A DNA stretch of 64,000 nt from Parascedosporium putredinis (lineage: Eukaryota; Ascomycota; Sordariomycetes; Microascales; Microascaceae): positions 682,001-746,000 of the forward strand of contig CASHTG010000008.1 of assembly GCA_949357655.1 (NCBI GenBank), in the 5' to 3' direction. Shown piece by piece: positions 22,841 through 35,086 of the stretch. Under the pieces are notes generated by a model. It searched no databases. It saw nothing but the letters and a program-made list of their open reading frames with translations, and was not told the DNA's origin. How positions within the stretch are numbered: the first letter of the stretch is position 1; each line of letters opens with the position of its first letter. Both the position numbers and the translations under genes were made by a program.

Positions 22841-24721
22841 CTACGACACGACCAGACCGGCCAAACTTCCCTCCTCGCGCCAAGCAACCAGAACATCCTC
22901 AAATGCGTTCATGCCGTGGCCGTAACCGGCGCCTCGCATAGCCTTCATCCTCCACGGGATCCGACGGAAGGCCGCCCTCGCTATTGATGTAGCTCGGCGT
23001 GCAGATGCCAATAGGCGCCATGAGGCCGGAAAAGGCCATGATCAGCCCGGACCAGCCCTCCTCCGCCTCCACAGACGGCTCGACGACGGCAGTGGGCCCG
23101 CTGCGCTCGTGAGCCTGCGCCACAATGTACGCAACGTGCTGGGAGAGGACGTTTTGGCCCCAAGCAAAGTTGGGACACGCTCCCGTCTGCGCGGGGCCGG
23201 TCAGGAATAAGTTGGGAAACCCGCTGGTGAGCACGCCGTGCAGCGTCGTGGCGCCCTGGGTGGCCCACTTGTCCGCGAGGGTGCGGCCGCCGCGACCCGT
23301 AAACACCATGTTGGAGTGGGAGCCGGGCTCGCCGTTATCGGCCATGGGTAGACGGTAGCCGGTGCTCAGGATGAGAACGTCGATGGGGTATTCCTTGTCG
23401 CCGACGACGACGCCGGTCTCGGTGGCGCCGGTGACACCCTTTCCTTCGGTATCGACGAGGTGGACGTGCGAGAGGTTGAAGGCGGGGAGGTACTCGTCGT
23501 GGAAGGCGGGTCGCTTGCACCAGACGGGATACCACGCCTTGAGACGCTCAGCCACCTCCTTGTCCTTGATGACCTCTTCCACGCGCCGGCGGTTGCCGTC
23601 GCTGTAGTTGAAGTCGAGCGCGACCATGGTGGCGATGTGCTGGGGATATCCTCCATGCCCAGGGGCTTCTCCTGGGGGTGCCGACGAGGGTGTAGTAGGC
23701 CAGCGCCTTGGTCCAGCCGTCGTCGACGACGTTGACGCCCTCGCGCTGCGCCGTGCAAAACTGGTTGAAATTCCGCGTCCTCTCGCGCTGCCAGCCCTTT
23801 TTCGCGGCGATCTTGGCCTCCCACTCCGCCGGGTCCGTCTCGCGCTGGCCGCGCTCGGCAACGGACGACGGCGTGCGCTGGAACACGTACAGCTCGCCCG
23901 CCCACTTGGCCAGCTGCGGGACAACCTGGATCGCGGTGGCGCCCGTGCCGATGATGCCGACGCGCTTGCCCTTGAGCTTGTCGAGGGACCAGTCGGAGGG
24001 GCTACCGCCCGTGACGCCGTAGTCCCAACGAGCGGCATGGAAGGCCTCGCCGCCGAAGTTTTCAAGCCGCGGGGCATCTTGGGGTGGTTGAGCACGCCGT
24101 TGGCGTTGACGAGGAACTGGGAGCGCACGGTGAGGTGGACGTCGCCGCCGCCGTCGGGCCCGCGGTCCTGCCGGAGCTTGGTGACCCAGCGGCGGGCTCC
24201 TTCGTCCCAGGTGGAGGCCTCGGCGGCGGTGCGGAAGGAGGCGCGCACGCCCCACTTGTCGGCGATGCGGTCGGCGTGCTCCCGGAGCTCGGTGCCGTAC
24301 GAGTAGCGGTGCTTGGGCATGTAGCCCGTCTCCTCGAGCAAGGGCATGTAGACGTAGCTTTCGACGTCGCACATGAGGCCCGGATACCGGTTCCAGTACC
24401 ACGTGCCGCCGAAGCCGCCGGCGACGTCGGCGATTCGGATATCCTTGGCGTCGAAGCCGGCCTGGATCAGCCGTACGGCGTAGAGGAGGCCGCCGTAGCC
24501 GGCGCCGAGGATGAGGGCTTTAACTTCGTCGCCGTCGTTGAGGTTGTCGGGGAGGCGTTAAGGGCGTCGTGGTCTACCCAGGGATCGCGGCTGAGGCTGC
24601 CCCAGCGGTCGGAGTCGGCGAGTTGGACGTACTGGTTCTTGCCGTCTTCCTTGACTCTCTTGTCCTTTTCCTCGCCGTATTTGGCCATGAGGGCCCCGAG
24701 CTCGAGGGCGGGGACAGTCAT
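22841..24721 (-). CDS. FAD-dependent Baeyer-Villiger-type monooxygenase
   Basis: Flavin monooxygenase of the cyclohexanone/steroid monooxygenase kind, expected to insert oxygen next to a ketone using NADPH and O2. About 628 residues after repair. The N-terminal FAD site reads GAGYGGL, followed by GGTWYWNRYPG and a second dinucleotide fold at GIIGTGATAIQ with FQRTPSSV; ILSTGYRLP matches the family's late motif. Start at 24721 (MTVPALELG) is preferred; an in-frame Met lies upstream at 24805. The true C terminus runs past the first apparent stop to 22841, giving GYGHGMNAFEDVLVAWREEG. Five breaks: about 24554, 24062, 23674-23678, 23642-23645 (each one G/C short on the minus strand) and about 22945 (+1 or -2). 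Substrate unknown. Confidence 0.87.
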
Positions 24722-26501
24722 GATGAAAGCAATGTGTGTGGAGATACGTGTACGGGGTTCTATTCTTTGTTTCGCGGAAGATAGACGTGGCCTCGTGCGT
24801 GCCAAGGAACCCTGGCTGCTGGAGAGATTGGGGTCCGAGAAAGACTGGAGGGATTTTAAGACCGAAGAACACTATGGGCGGCGATAAAGAAGTCTACTTA
24901 TAGCTCCACAGATGCAACTATATACCCGACCCTTCCCCATTGCTCGGGGATCTCTAACGGTCCGCTCCCCGGTGGGCCCCGCGTGTCGAACCCCTGGGGA
25001 GGTGGGGGACATCTCACGCACGGTGAGGCGGCACAGCATATGCTCGTTCGTGAGGTGCGCATCGCATTTTGCGCAGGAAGGCGGCCTCTCCTCTTCCGTC
25101 TTCTAAGCGCCGTGTATTCCTTCTTTTGGGCCCTCCACCGAGCGGACTGACCAAACACCAATTGTAAGAAAGGGGTTGGTAAAAAAAAAGAATGAAGAAA
25201 AAAGACCCAGAGGAAATACCGCGTCATCCTCAAACTCTGCAGTAGACTTTGTGTTTGCTTGCACTTGTTCCTTTTCTCCATGCGCCATGTGCGTCGCGTA
25301 CCGTTGGTTCGCCACCCGCAGCCAAGATCTGCCCATCCCATCCCATCCCGGTCCGTATTCGTAACTCTGATGCTACAATTAAGCGAATCGAGTCAAAATG
25401 AGTCTTGAGCGCAAGAAGTGGGGAATGCTGTTAGCGAGACACATATTAAAAGGATCACATTGAAGCCCAGAAAAAAAAGAAAGGGAATAAAAACAAAACA
25501 GCCCCGTAAAGATTGCGGAGAAAGGGGAAGGAGCAGGAAATTCAATGGAGCAGGAGTACGTTGGTGGCTGGTGTCACGGTCAACCGATGGGTCGTTTCAG
25601 CGTGGCACAACGTCGCGAGTGGGGGAGGGAAACGACGCGACCCTCTGGTTCGCGGAAACTACGCAGTGAGAGAGGAGATGATCGCCGTTTCGCCGGTGCT
25701 CGTGGCTACATGGACTCGGAACCCCTCGTTGACTGACCCCGCAGCACCCTTTCTTTTTACCTCGTAACCCCCTGCCTCGAGGGGATATCTTTGCGATATC
25801 CTCAGCTATGCCCATACATGTATGCACGAACGGGCAAGGTCGGCTTGCGCATCCAAGGGAAGAGCGTAAACCAGCAATATAGATAGAGAGGTAGAAAGTC
25901 GACCACACATGAAGCTGTTGGCACTGGCAATCGCCCTCAGTAAAACTTACCCAAAAGATGGACAATGCTAATGTCGGAGACGCGATGATGTCGGATGCTC
26001 TCGAGACGTTGATCCGGGCGGCCGCGGTGGCGCCCGAGGACGATCGGTCGCGAGCTCTCCGCTTCCTCGTGTTCGTATCCACTTATTGACACTCTAGGTT
26101 CACTTCAAATGATCCTTCTCCACCCCAGCGACACTCTCCCGCCCCCGCCCTTGCCCCGTGCCCCAATCCCACGGTCATTGCTTCTGGCTACATGTAGCGC
26201 CGGTGCGGTGAAGCATTGCCCACCCTTGGATCAGAGGTTCCCCTCCCCTCGCCTCGCCCGTGCCAGAATGAAGAAAAATTAAATGGGCACGCGGGTTTCG
26301 GGGTCTTTGAGTCCTCCGACCCATTTAATGGGGCGGGTTGCCCGTTGCGCGAATCGGCCAACGACGATGCCCTCTCATAGTTGGCTACATGTATTTGAAC
26401 TGGGCTTCCTCGTCGATCTACAAGGCGCTTTCCCCAAAACACATATCTAAACACCAAACAACCGTGACAGCCCCGTGTGCAATTTCAATCTTAAGCCAAA
26501 A
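24722..26501. other. Divergent intergenic region
   Basis: It lies between the monooxygenase (minus) and the cyclase gene (plus). A minus-strand frame at 25952-26080 followed by GTAAGT could be a first exon but leads to nothing recognisable. It contains three TACATGTA palindromes (25815, 26189, 26386). Confidence 0.4.
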
Positions 26502-27671
26502 ATGGCCGAGTCCAAGACGCTTCCCGACTATGACGACCTCCCCTCGGTGAGGGGCATGCCTCGGGGCTGTGCGTGGGGCGTGTTCGACAAGGAAGGCAAG
26601 AAGGATTTACTAGGGACATTAAACTTACTTACTCCCGAAGTAGTAAAAAGCGCCGCTGCAGAAATCAAGGACGGCGTATCCATCTCCCTCAAGTAGGCTG
26701 CATAACCTTGGTCGGCATCCACGACCCAATTGTGACATACCCCGGGTGCTTGATCCAAGGCCTAACGTGAGATATAGTTTGCCCATCAACCTCCTCGACT
26801 CGGTTCCTATCCCCGGCAGGAAAAAGTCGACCCATCGCGTGGCGACCCTCCAGGAGATCGGTCTGTCCACCGGCGAGGGTTTTGACGACGAGCTCGACTT
26901 CAACACGCAATGCTGCACCCAGTGGGACTCCCTCGTCCACTGGCAGCATCAGCCTACTGGATTCGCTTACAACGGGATCAAACCCACCAAGGAGGCTCTG
27001 TCCGTCACCTCCACCGCCGAGAATGAGATGCCCACCTTGGACCACTGGCACGCGCGTGGCGGATTGGTCGGGCGCGGCGTCTTGATCGACTACAAGGAAT
27101 ACGCGGCGGCCAAGGGCATCAAGTACAACGCAGTCGACGGCTATAGAATTACCGTCGAGGATATCGAAAACGTCGCCAAGCACCAGGGCGTCGAGTTCAA
27201 GACGGGTGACATCTTCCTCATCAGGACCGGTTTCGCCGATGCGCTGCTCGAAGAGCACCCCGGGTTGGTCTTTTCGAAGCTCACTGTCGGACTGGTCGGC
27301 GTACACGGCTCCGAGGAGGTGGCCAAGTGGTTCTGGAATAAGCATTTTGCTGCCGTCGCTTCAGATACCCCGGCGTTTGAGGCGTTTCCGCCCTTGAAGG
27401 AAGACGGCACACCTGACGGGCAGGATGGCCTCGGTAAGTTTCTGACCGGCTCCATCCGGACGAATGTTGGACACTGATTAACTGACGGACTTTAGTTTTG
27501 CATCCGTACTTCCTGAGTCTGTTTGGCATGCCCATTGGAGAGTACTTCAACTTGAAGCAGCTGGGAGAATACTGTAAAAAGGTTGGCAGGTACACCTTTA
27601 TGCTCTCGTCGAGTCCGCTCAACATGCCTGGTCTCGTTGGGTCGCCTCCCAATGCACTGGCCATTTTGTAG
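26502..27671 (+). CDS. Cyclase-family (PF04199) putative metal-dependent hydrolase
   Basis: Member of the cyclase/kynurenine-formamidase-like family, in its fungal branch. Exons 26502-26692, 26778-27433, 27496-27671; 340 residues with no frame break. The first donor GTAGGC is preceded by SISL and spliced to N-LPINLLD, matching the usual SLN-P start of the domain; a CTAAC branch site precedes the acceptor. Landmarks: TQWDSLVHW (replacing the HGGTHID metal motif of bacterial members), HARGGLVGRGVLID, TGDIFLIRTGF, GVHGSEEV and ASDTPAFE. It may hydrolyse an amide or lactone; the neighbouring Baeyer-Villiger enzyme makes lactone hydrolysis an attractive but unproven idea. Confidence 0.88.
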
Positions 27672-28226
27672 ATAGGTAATTCTTGACCGCAAAGTTCAAA
27701 CGGTATGGATAGTGAGAGGGCACCGAGATAGCATATCCGAGCAGGTTTTGATGTAAGGTCCAGGTATCCATGGGCTGGCTGTATGGTAGGGTGTATGGCT
27801 TTTCGGACAGAACGGGCGTGAAGAAGGGAAACTGTGAATTGCAAGATTGGAGCTACCAACCATAAAACGTACATGCAATGAATGTCACTGAATCCCGTAT
27901 CTCATTTTGAAGCGGCTGCCTAAACGCAGGTTACCGTTGCCAGCTGTTGGTGCAACGCGAGGAAACCGACATCCATACATGGATAGATCGCTTAACCCGA
28001 AAACGCAAGGGTCGGGGGCGGATGCGGGGTCAACAACGCGATGTCGGTATTTAATCGCCGACGCACGCCTTGTCCGTCCTCTTTCCCCGACGGGACCCCT
28101 CCGAGAAAGACTAACCGACGAGAAAAAGTAACCAAGTCCCTCAATCACCATCGTCGTCCTCGCTTAACTCAACTCTCTTGAACCCCTCATTTGTTTCTTT
28201 CATAAGCAGCCGCCGCCTTTTTCATC

Positions 28227-29491
28227 ATGGCCACCCTCCATCAGCTCCGATCCATCAACAACCGAATCTCCGGACGCTTGGCCCTTGTCACTGGGGCGAG
28301 GTATGGAACCCGGTACACCATGATAATCTGCGCGAATACTAACAGTCGGATCCGGACAGTGGCGGCATCGGCTCGGCCTGCACAAAAGCCCTAGCGGATG
28401 AAGGCTGCGATGTCGTTCTCCATTATTCTTCCAGTCCCGTACGCATAACCTCCCACCAACACTCTTACGCCCATCATTTTTCTAACTATAGAGTGGATAC
28501 GGCGCACAGGAAAGCGCCGAATCGCTCGCCCGTGAACTAAGCGAAAAGTATCCCGAGCAACTCTTCCTCACCGAAAGGCAGACCTCGTCTCCCGCGACGC
28601 CACCCGCGCTCGTCCCCAGGATCCTGCAGAACCCCGAGGTCGCCGCCCGACACACGGCAATTTCCATCCTCGTGGCCAACGCCGGCCGGGCCCGCCGCGC
28701 CAGAGATATCTCGGAGATTGACGAGGACGACTGGGACGACGTCTTGGAAGTGAACGCCCGCAGCCAGTTTGTGATTACCAAGGCCTGCGTTCCGGGAATG
28801 AGGTTGGAAGGGTGGGGGCGCGTCATCCTGATCGGAAGCATTGCGAGCCGCGGGGAGGGATCAACGGTTGTCACTACGCTGCGTCCAAGGGTGCACTTTT
28901 GTATGTTTGGCATCATGTTGTCTCCCCATTTGGTGAGGAGGAGGATTCTTGGGCTAACGGCCTCGTTTACTCAGGTCTATGGGACTTAATCTATCGACCG
29001 TCCTTTCCCCAGAGGGCATCACAGTGAATACGGTAAGGAAAGCAAGAGGCACCCTTCTGAAAACATCGTGACGATACAACCCGGAAGCTGCGTTTTGATA
29101 TCTAATGGCTAAAAGGTCTCACCCGCCATGATTGGGTCTACCGGATTGATCCCAGCCGCACAATCTCAGTGAGTATATACCAGGTGTCCCCTACAAACAA
29201 CACTAACCTCGATACCGTCCTTCACCAGAACGTGGGCAAGCGGCACGGATATCAACACCCTTCAAGCCACGGACCCGGGATTGGCCATCGCAACACATGT
29301 ACCTGTCCAGCGGCTAGGAGAACCCGAGGAGGTGGCCAATATCGTGATCATGTTCGTCTCCCCTGCTCCATTCATCAAGCTGCCTCTTCTTTTGTTCCTA
29401 CTCTGGACGCTTACTTTTGTGTTCGACTCTATCTAGGCTAGCAAAGACGGGATACGTCACCGGTCAGGATATCTTGTTGGCGGGGGCTTAA
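28227..29491 (+). CDS. Short-chain dehydrogenase/reductase (FabG-like)
   Basis: NAD(P)-dependent classical SDR, about 284 residues after repair. Seven exons: 28227-28300, 28360-28438, 28492-28900, 28975-29032, 29116-29168, 29229-29351, 29437-29491. Cofactor motif VTGAS-GGIG is split by the first intron; NAG appears as LVANAG; catalytic Ser is in LIGSIAS; Tyr and Lys in HYAASKG; late motifs SPAMIGSTG and GYVTGQDILLAGG. Breaks near 28574-28576 (AAA, one A short), 28606-28608 (CGCG, a GC unit short) and 28852-28855 (GGGG, one G short) leave every motif intact. Lies in the block of oxidoreductase genes between 22.8 and 33.2 kb; substrate unknown. Confidence 0.85.
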
Positions 29492-29624
29492 GTAGATAGC
29501 ATGTGAGATCCGGGAAGGAAAATGGGGATAGGTCGACTGCCTGTCATAAAGGTTTGTTGGTGCCAGAGGCCGCAGATCTACAAGAGTGATTTTTAGAAGA
29601 AATGAAAACAAAATGCATGTCTGT

Positions 29625-30982
29625 CTAAACCGAAGAAGTATTCTGCAAATCTACAACCACCTTCAAAACGAGTTTTGCCGCATCATCCGACTTCCTGCAT
29701 GCCATGGCAAAAGCATCCTCGACAGAGTCAAGTCCGTAGAAAGTGTGCGAGATCAAGCTCGGGAAATCAGGATAGTCCTCGGCGGTGGCAGAAAGCACCT
29801 CGATGGCGGAGGGATACGCGTTGGCGTAGCGGAACACGCCGCAAAGGTCGACTTCGCGCAGCGCGGCGGCAGAAATCGGTAGGGTTTGAACTGGAGATCC
29901 CATTCCGAGTATCATGACCTTTCCTCCCGGACGAGTAGCCTAAGTCACGAAAAGCAAAAGAAGAAAGGAAACGTTAGAAAGAACGAACGGCTAGAAAGTA
30001 GGCGCATAGACCATGGCAACTCACGTATATGGCCGTTTGCAAGCAAGACTGGACACCCGTGCACTCAAACACGGCATCAAACTCCCCAATCGGCGTGCCA
30101 TCCTGACTAAGAACCTCTCCATATCGTAAAGCACCCTCCCGCGCCAGGGCGAGATCCTCGGTGACGTCAGCTCCCCTCTTCGTGGGTGCCACAACGGAGT
30201 GGTGAGCGAAGCGGTGGCGTACAGCAAAGCTGCTACGTCCCTCGTCGACATCCGAAATGACGACGTCGCGCGCACCGCGAATCTTGCACATGGCAGCCAC
30301 GAGCAACCCAACGGCTCCGGCGCCGAGGACAAGAACGCTAGACCCGGGCGCCAAGGCCGCACGGTTAGACGAGTGGATAGCCACACTCAAGGGCTCGACC
30401 AGGGCGCCGAGGTGGGGCGAAACGGCATCGGGTAGGCGGTGGCACCAGCGGGCGGGGTGGTTGATGCGCTCCTGCAGGGTGCCCTGGGCGTGGGGGAAGG
30501 ACTTGGCGGAGCTGCGGAAGCGCATGGCGCAGCAGATGTTGTAGCGCCCGGCGGAGCAGTGGGCGCAGGCCTCGCACGGCTGGCCGACCTCGAGGGCGAC
30601 GGCGTCCCCGGGGCGAGGCCTGACACGTCGGTGCCGACGGAGACGACGATGCCGGTAGATTCGTGGCCTAGGGTGAGGGGCTCACGGACGAGGATGTCGC
30701 CGTTGCGGAAGTGGGTGTAGTAGTGTAAGTCGGAGCCGCAGATTCCTGTGGATCGCACGGCGACTTGGACCTCGTCGGCGGTGGGGGCGGGCAAGGGGCG
30801 CGAGTCCTAAGGTGGCCTTTTAGTCTCCCATGCTGACCCCTAAGCGATCGCGGGCGGCGTGTATGGATTATAGGGGTTTGGCGGCGCGAGGTGGTCATGG
30901 TTCAGAGACTTACAATCCTTAGATCTTTCGCGCCATACAGCACGGAGGCTTGGATGAGCAGGGATTCACTAGTGGAAGCCAT
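29625..30982 (-). CDS. Zinc-dependent alcohol/polyol dehydrogenase (sorbitol/xylitol dehydrogenase type)
   Basis: Medium-chain dehydrogenase likely oxidising a polyol or secondary alcohol. Minus-strand exons 30982-30914, 30806-30025 and 29939-29625; 388 residues with one repaired base. Catalytic zinc ligands: Cys in GICGSD, His-Glu in LGHESTG and Glu in LVEPLSVA. The structural-zinc lobe has its four cysteines (PCEACAHCSAGRYNIC). The Rossmann motif is VLGAGAVGLL, and an acidic SDVDE after it favours NAD over NADP. The HFRNGD and AKSFPHAQGTLQERINHP segments are characteristic of fungal xylitol/L-arabinitol dehydrogenases. One break sits in the CCCCGGGG run at 30606-30613. Convergent with the SDR gene, about 130 bases apart. 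Confidence 0.9.
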
Positions 30983-32242
30983 GGCTGTGGGTGTGGGCTT
31001 CTCTCAGCGGCAGAGGGAGTCTCGTTTCCCAAAGGCGCCACTTGGTATCGGGGACTTTGGATGCAGGAACGGCATGTACTTTGGCCGATAATTTTGCATG
31101 TAGCACGCGATGTGTACTGCGAATCTTTTACAGCTGGGGCTTGGGTGAGCGGAGTGAGGGGAAGCCGATCAGAGCGCCGGTCGGGGTAACAATCTTATTA
31201 ACCGGGTCACAATTTCTACCTGGGCTACCATTTTTTTCGCCCACTCTCTTTCTCGTGGATATTTCGTAGTTCCCTTAATTGGGGGATAGCCCACATGTAG
31301 ACATGGATTCTACATGGATAGGCCTGGTACTTTCAACCCGTCCGGAACAGTCGAGATCATCGTCATTTTGCAGAACGGGGAAGAACGGGGACGAGAGAGA
31401 TTTATAGCCATGTGGCTACTGAAAACGCGTCGAGAATTCCTTATTTCGCGACCTGGGGACCATCAAGCCAACTTAAGCTAGTCGGTAGACAAGAGCCGAC
31501 GGAACTATCAAGACAGCGCCCAAGAGGCGCTAGGCAGGCAAGATCGCAGACCAAAGCTCTAAGCGGGTCTCCCCACGCCACCGAGTGTTTTTTTGCTGCG
31601 AGGCAGGATTCGAGGATTCAGCTCAAACTTGACCCCTCTTCCGGCACTCAGAACATCAATCCGCATCCCGCTTCTAGCTACTCACTTTCCCCCTTTTCCC
31701 CTTTTCTTCGGACGGTATCGGTTCGTGAAAGAGACGACTCAAAAAAAAAAAACCGCTCGTCCGAGTCTGCCCGGACACATCAACCGCAGCTCAGATCCTC
31801 GAAACAGATTTCCTTCAATTAACGCCTTTGCATCGGCGTAGAGTCAAAGGGATTGCAGGTAGGATTATTCCATCATGTGGGCTCGCGAGAGCAACCGGCA
31901 GCTCGTGAAGCTCGAATTTTCCCTGCGGGCGGGGAGCTTGAGCTCGAGGCATGTACCGAACGCATTTCCGCCCTTGAGGCGGGCTTTACCCTCGATTGCT
32001 CTCCACTTCCCCGCCAAATGCGAAATCGGAGTGTGATAGCCCGAACCGCCGCATCACGTCACGCCCACCCGCACAAAAGCCTCCATCCCGGCCACCACTT
32101 CCCTACCTACCCTCCGTCCTCTCTCCTTCCTCCCTTTTGTAAGCACGCCAATTTCCTCCGCCGCCACCAGAGCACCCTCCGCGCCACGACCCGCAGCATC
32201 ACCACCACCACCAGCAGCACCCGCACGACGACGACGACGAAG
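30983..32242. other. Divergent promoter region
   Basis: It lies between the polyol dehydrogenase (minus) and the hydroxyacid dehydrogenase (plus). The frame from 32018 to 32242 is open and continuous with the downstream gene (see that entry). Nothing else is supported. Confidence 0.5.
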
Positions 32243-33191
32243 ATGAAGCTCCTCTACCCCACATCCCTCGCCTTCGACCCCAAGCGCGTCGACGCCGGCA
32301 GCGCCCCGCTCACCCTCCACGCCTACGACGTCCGCCAACCCATCCCCGAAGAGCACACCGACGCCGACATCCTCGTCACCTGGTCCAACAGCGCCGACAA
32401 CCTCGCCGACGCCGCCCGCCGCCTCAAGAACCTGCGCTGGATCAATCCTCGCCGCGGGCCCCAACGACGTCCTCAACGCCGGCTTCGACACTTCGGCCAT
32501 CCAAGTCACCACCGGCTCCGGCCTACACGACTTCACCGTCGCCGAGCACACCCTCGGCATGTTACTCGTCGCCGCCCGCCGCTTCTTCGAGATGCGCGAC
32601 TACCAGCTGCGCGGCGAGTGGCCCGGTCACCTCGGCGGTCCCCAGCCCGACCGCCCCACCGGCGCCTTCACCACCCTGCGCGACGCTCGCGTCCTCATCT
32701 GGGGGTTCGGCAACATTGCCAAGACCCTCACCCCGCTCCTCACGGCTCTCGGCGCCCAGGTGTCCGGCGTCGCCCGGAGCGCTGGTGTCCGCGACGGCGT
32801 CCAGGTCTACGCCGAGGATAAGCTCGCCGAGCTGCTGCCCCAGACCGACGTCCTCGTCATGATCCTTCCCGGCGCCGAGTCCACGCGCAACGCCCTCAAC
32901 GCCGAGCGTCTCAAGCAGCTCCCCAAGCACGGCTGGGTCGTCAACGTCGGCCGCGGTACCTCGGTGGACGAGGAAGCGCTCGCCGACGCGCTGGAGAAGG
33001 GCGAGATTGGAGGCGCTGCGCTGGATGTCTTCGAGGCGGAGCCCTTGCCCGCGCCGAGCCGCTTGTGGAAGGCTCCGAACCTGGTCGTCTCGCCCCATGC
33101 TGCGGGCGGACGTCCTCAAGGGGCCGAGGCGTTGGTCACGGAGAACTTGAAGAAGTTTGTCGCTGGTGAGAAGCTCAAGAACATAATTTAG
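32243..33191 (+). CDS. D-isomer-specific 2-hydroxyacid dehydrogenase
   Basis: NAD(P)-dependent oxidoreductase interconverting a 2-oxoacid and its D-2-hydroxyacid. About 316 residues from the start at 32243 (MKLLYPTSL), which matches the family's N terminus. Cofactor motif WGFGNIAKTL with the following strand; catalytic Arg in NVGRGTSVDE, Glu in DVFEAEPLP and His in VVSPHAAGG. An in-frame ATG at 32018 would add 75 residues very rich in Arg, Ser and Thr with almost no acidic residues, which could be a mitochondrial presequence or simply leader. A break at about 32443-32449 (+1, or two C missing) separates the conserved LRWI and SLAAGPND halves. Confidence 0.87.
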
Positions 33192-35086
33192 GATTTTGAT
33201 TTTATCTAAGCGGTAATGGGAAACAATAAGAAAAATACGCAAAACTAGAATAAGGGAAAAACATTTATAATTGGCCTTCCCCATCTTCCCACCCTTTTGC
33301 GTCGTGATTCCTGGATTGTCTTTGCCCATGGTGAGACGACTCAGATATGATGGATCTGTACTAGGCTGGCTGGCTCGAAGCAGTTCACACCGCACCTTGC
33401 CTGAAAGACTTCATCCACAAAAATGTCTCTCGTTCCTCCGTCATTTAAATGCCCTTGATAGTGCAAATGGTTGACAACGGACGTCCGCCTAGTCCAGCTG
33501 ACGCGGCTCAGGTCTTCCACCTCACCCCGACAGCTTGGCGACGTGACCCTCTTTTGTGATTTCTTCAATTTTCAGCTAGTCGACGCGGAGATGTCCTACC
33601 CTAGATCGGTCACTATTGGATGGACGACCGAATAGTACCCGACTATCAATACTTCCTTGCGTTTATCAACAGGGCCGCGCACAAGTTCAGCTTGTTGTTG
33701 TTGCGCACCCCTATCAATAATCATACTGCCCATCCATCTCCATTCCGAAACCGCATTCTCTTATTCCAGCGGCTGCGCAGAGAATGTGGCTGCGGGAATC
33801 TACGACCTGTTCCATTCCATCTCGAATTTCGTCATGCTGCATCACCCACCCATCTCGGACCTTGAGATCCAGGACGTGTATCAGATGCGGCCCGGGAACC
33901 AAACCAGGTGCGCGGTGGCGGCTTACTGACACCCAAGCCATGGATATGTCTACGTGTATTGATCAGTCGGCCGAGAGGCGACACGTCTCCCGCTGCCATT
34001 GTATTGCGAATCATATATCCAGCGCACCCTTTTCTCTCTCTCCGCACGTAATTATCGGCACTTGACTCCGGCCCGAACCATGCGCGATCCTTTTCCTCGT
34101 CACCGGCGGAGCGGCTCACCCCCGCCACCCCCGCCAGTCCCAGGACCCGATGCCGCTGCTAGAAATTCCCACCGAAATCTTGGCTCATCGGCGGGTCTTG
34201 GTTGGTGGGAAGCCAAGGCCCGTAGTTTTTGTCCATGAATCAATCAACAAAAACAACCACTGGAAAAGGCGGCTAAATACTAATACAACATTGAACACTT
34301 GACTTTTTTTTCTTGGCAGGCATCAATTCACCCCTCCCTCCATGTCCCCTGAAGAACCGAACCAAAGAATAAAAGGGAAAAGGGGAAGAAAGGGAGGGCA
34401 GCCCACGCGAGATTGAGACAAGAGTGTGGACGTAGTAGGCCTTGGCGGAATGCCACGGTGGGTTTTGCGTGGTGCATATGCGGCACGAGGAAACCATTTG
34501 ATGTTTAAATTCACGACCCTTCATGTTGGCATCTTGTTTCTCGTCGGGTCCGACACGCGCGTGTGTCTTGGCTTCGCGAGTCCCCGTCTCTCACGGGGTG
34601 GGGTCTATAAGTGGAGAAGGGCTTGAATCCATCACGATCAATTGATCATGACGGATCTGACATGGTGTTTCCGAACACCTGTTGCATCCCGTGTCCATAT
34701 GCCGATGGGCTGGTTGTACACGACGTAGTTCCACAAACGATTTTCTTGAACCTCTGTTACGTCTGAAAGGGTCTCGTCCTGGAAGAGGAGCTGGGTTCTA
34801 CGCCAAGCGCCAGCTGAGATGCAGAGATGATGGACATGCGCGAGGCAGAGAAGCCGGCTGGAAGACATCTCATTCGTGTCTTAGAGGGCGAGTGACATTG
34901 ACATCAGGGCACAAAGCACGGAGGAGCAAGAGCGCAGATCTTGTTTGTAGCAGGATGAAAATGTATTCAAACATGAGATTGTTCATTATCTTCATCAAAA
35001 TTATGTACAAGAAGTATTAAACCCAAATACGGCGGGTATTATAATGAAGACATGCGCGGAAAATGACTCGTATCATGAGTTACGGT
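33192..35086. other. Intergenic region
   Basis: No gene supported. It holds a TATA-like CTATAAG near 34605 and an ATCAATTGAT palindrome at 34637-34646, followed only by a very short frame. A minus-strand frame at 34638-34868 has no recognisable features. Confidence 0.4.

Noticed and set aside
23608..24887. Long plus-strand frames opposite the monooxygenase gene
   Set aside because: Shadows of a GC-rich gene on the minus strand, which carries all the flavin-binding motifs.
25952..26080. Minus-strand MDTNTRKRRARDRS frame followed by GTAAGT
   Set aside because: It could be a first exon, but I could not find a convincing second exon or family.
34600..34720. TATA-like element followed by a short ATG frame
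   Set aside because: The frame is only about 26 codons with no supporting signal.
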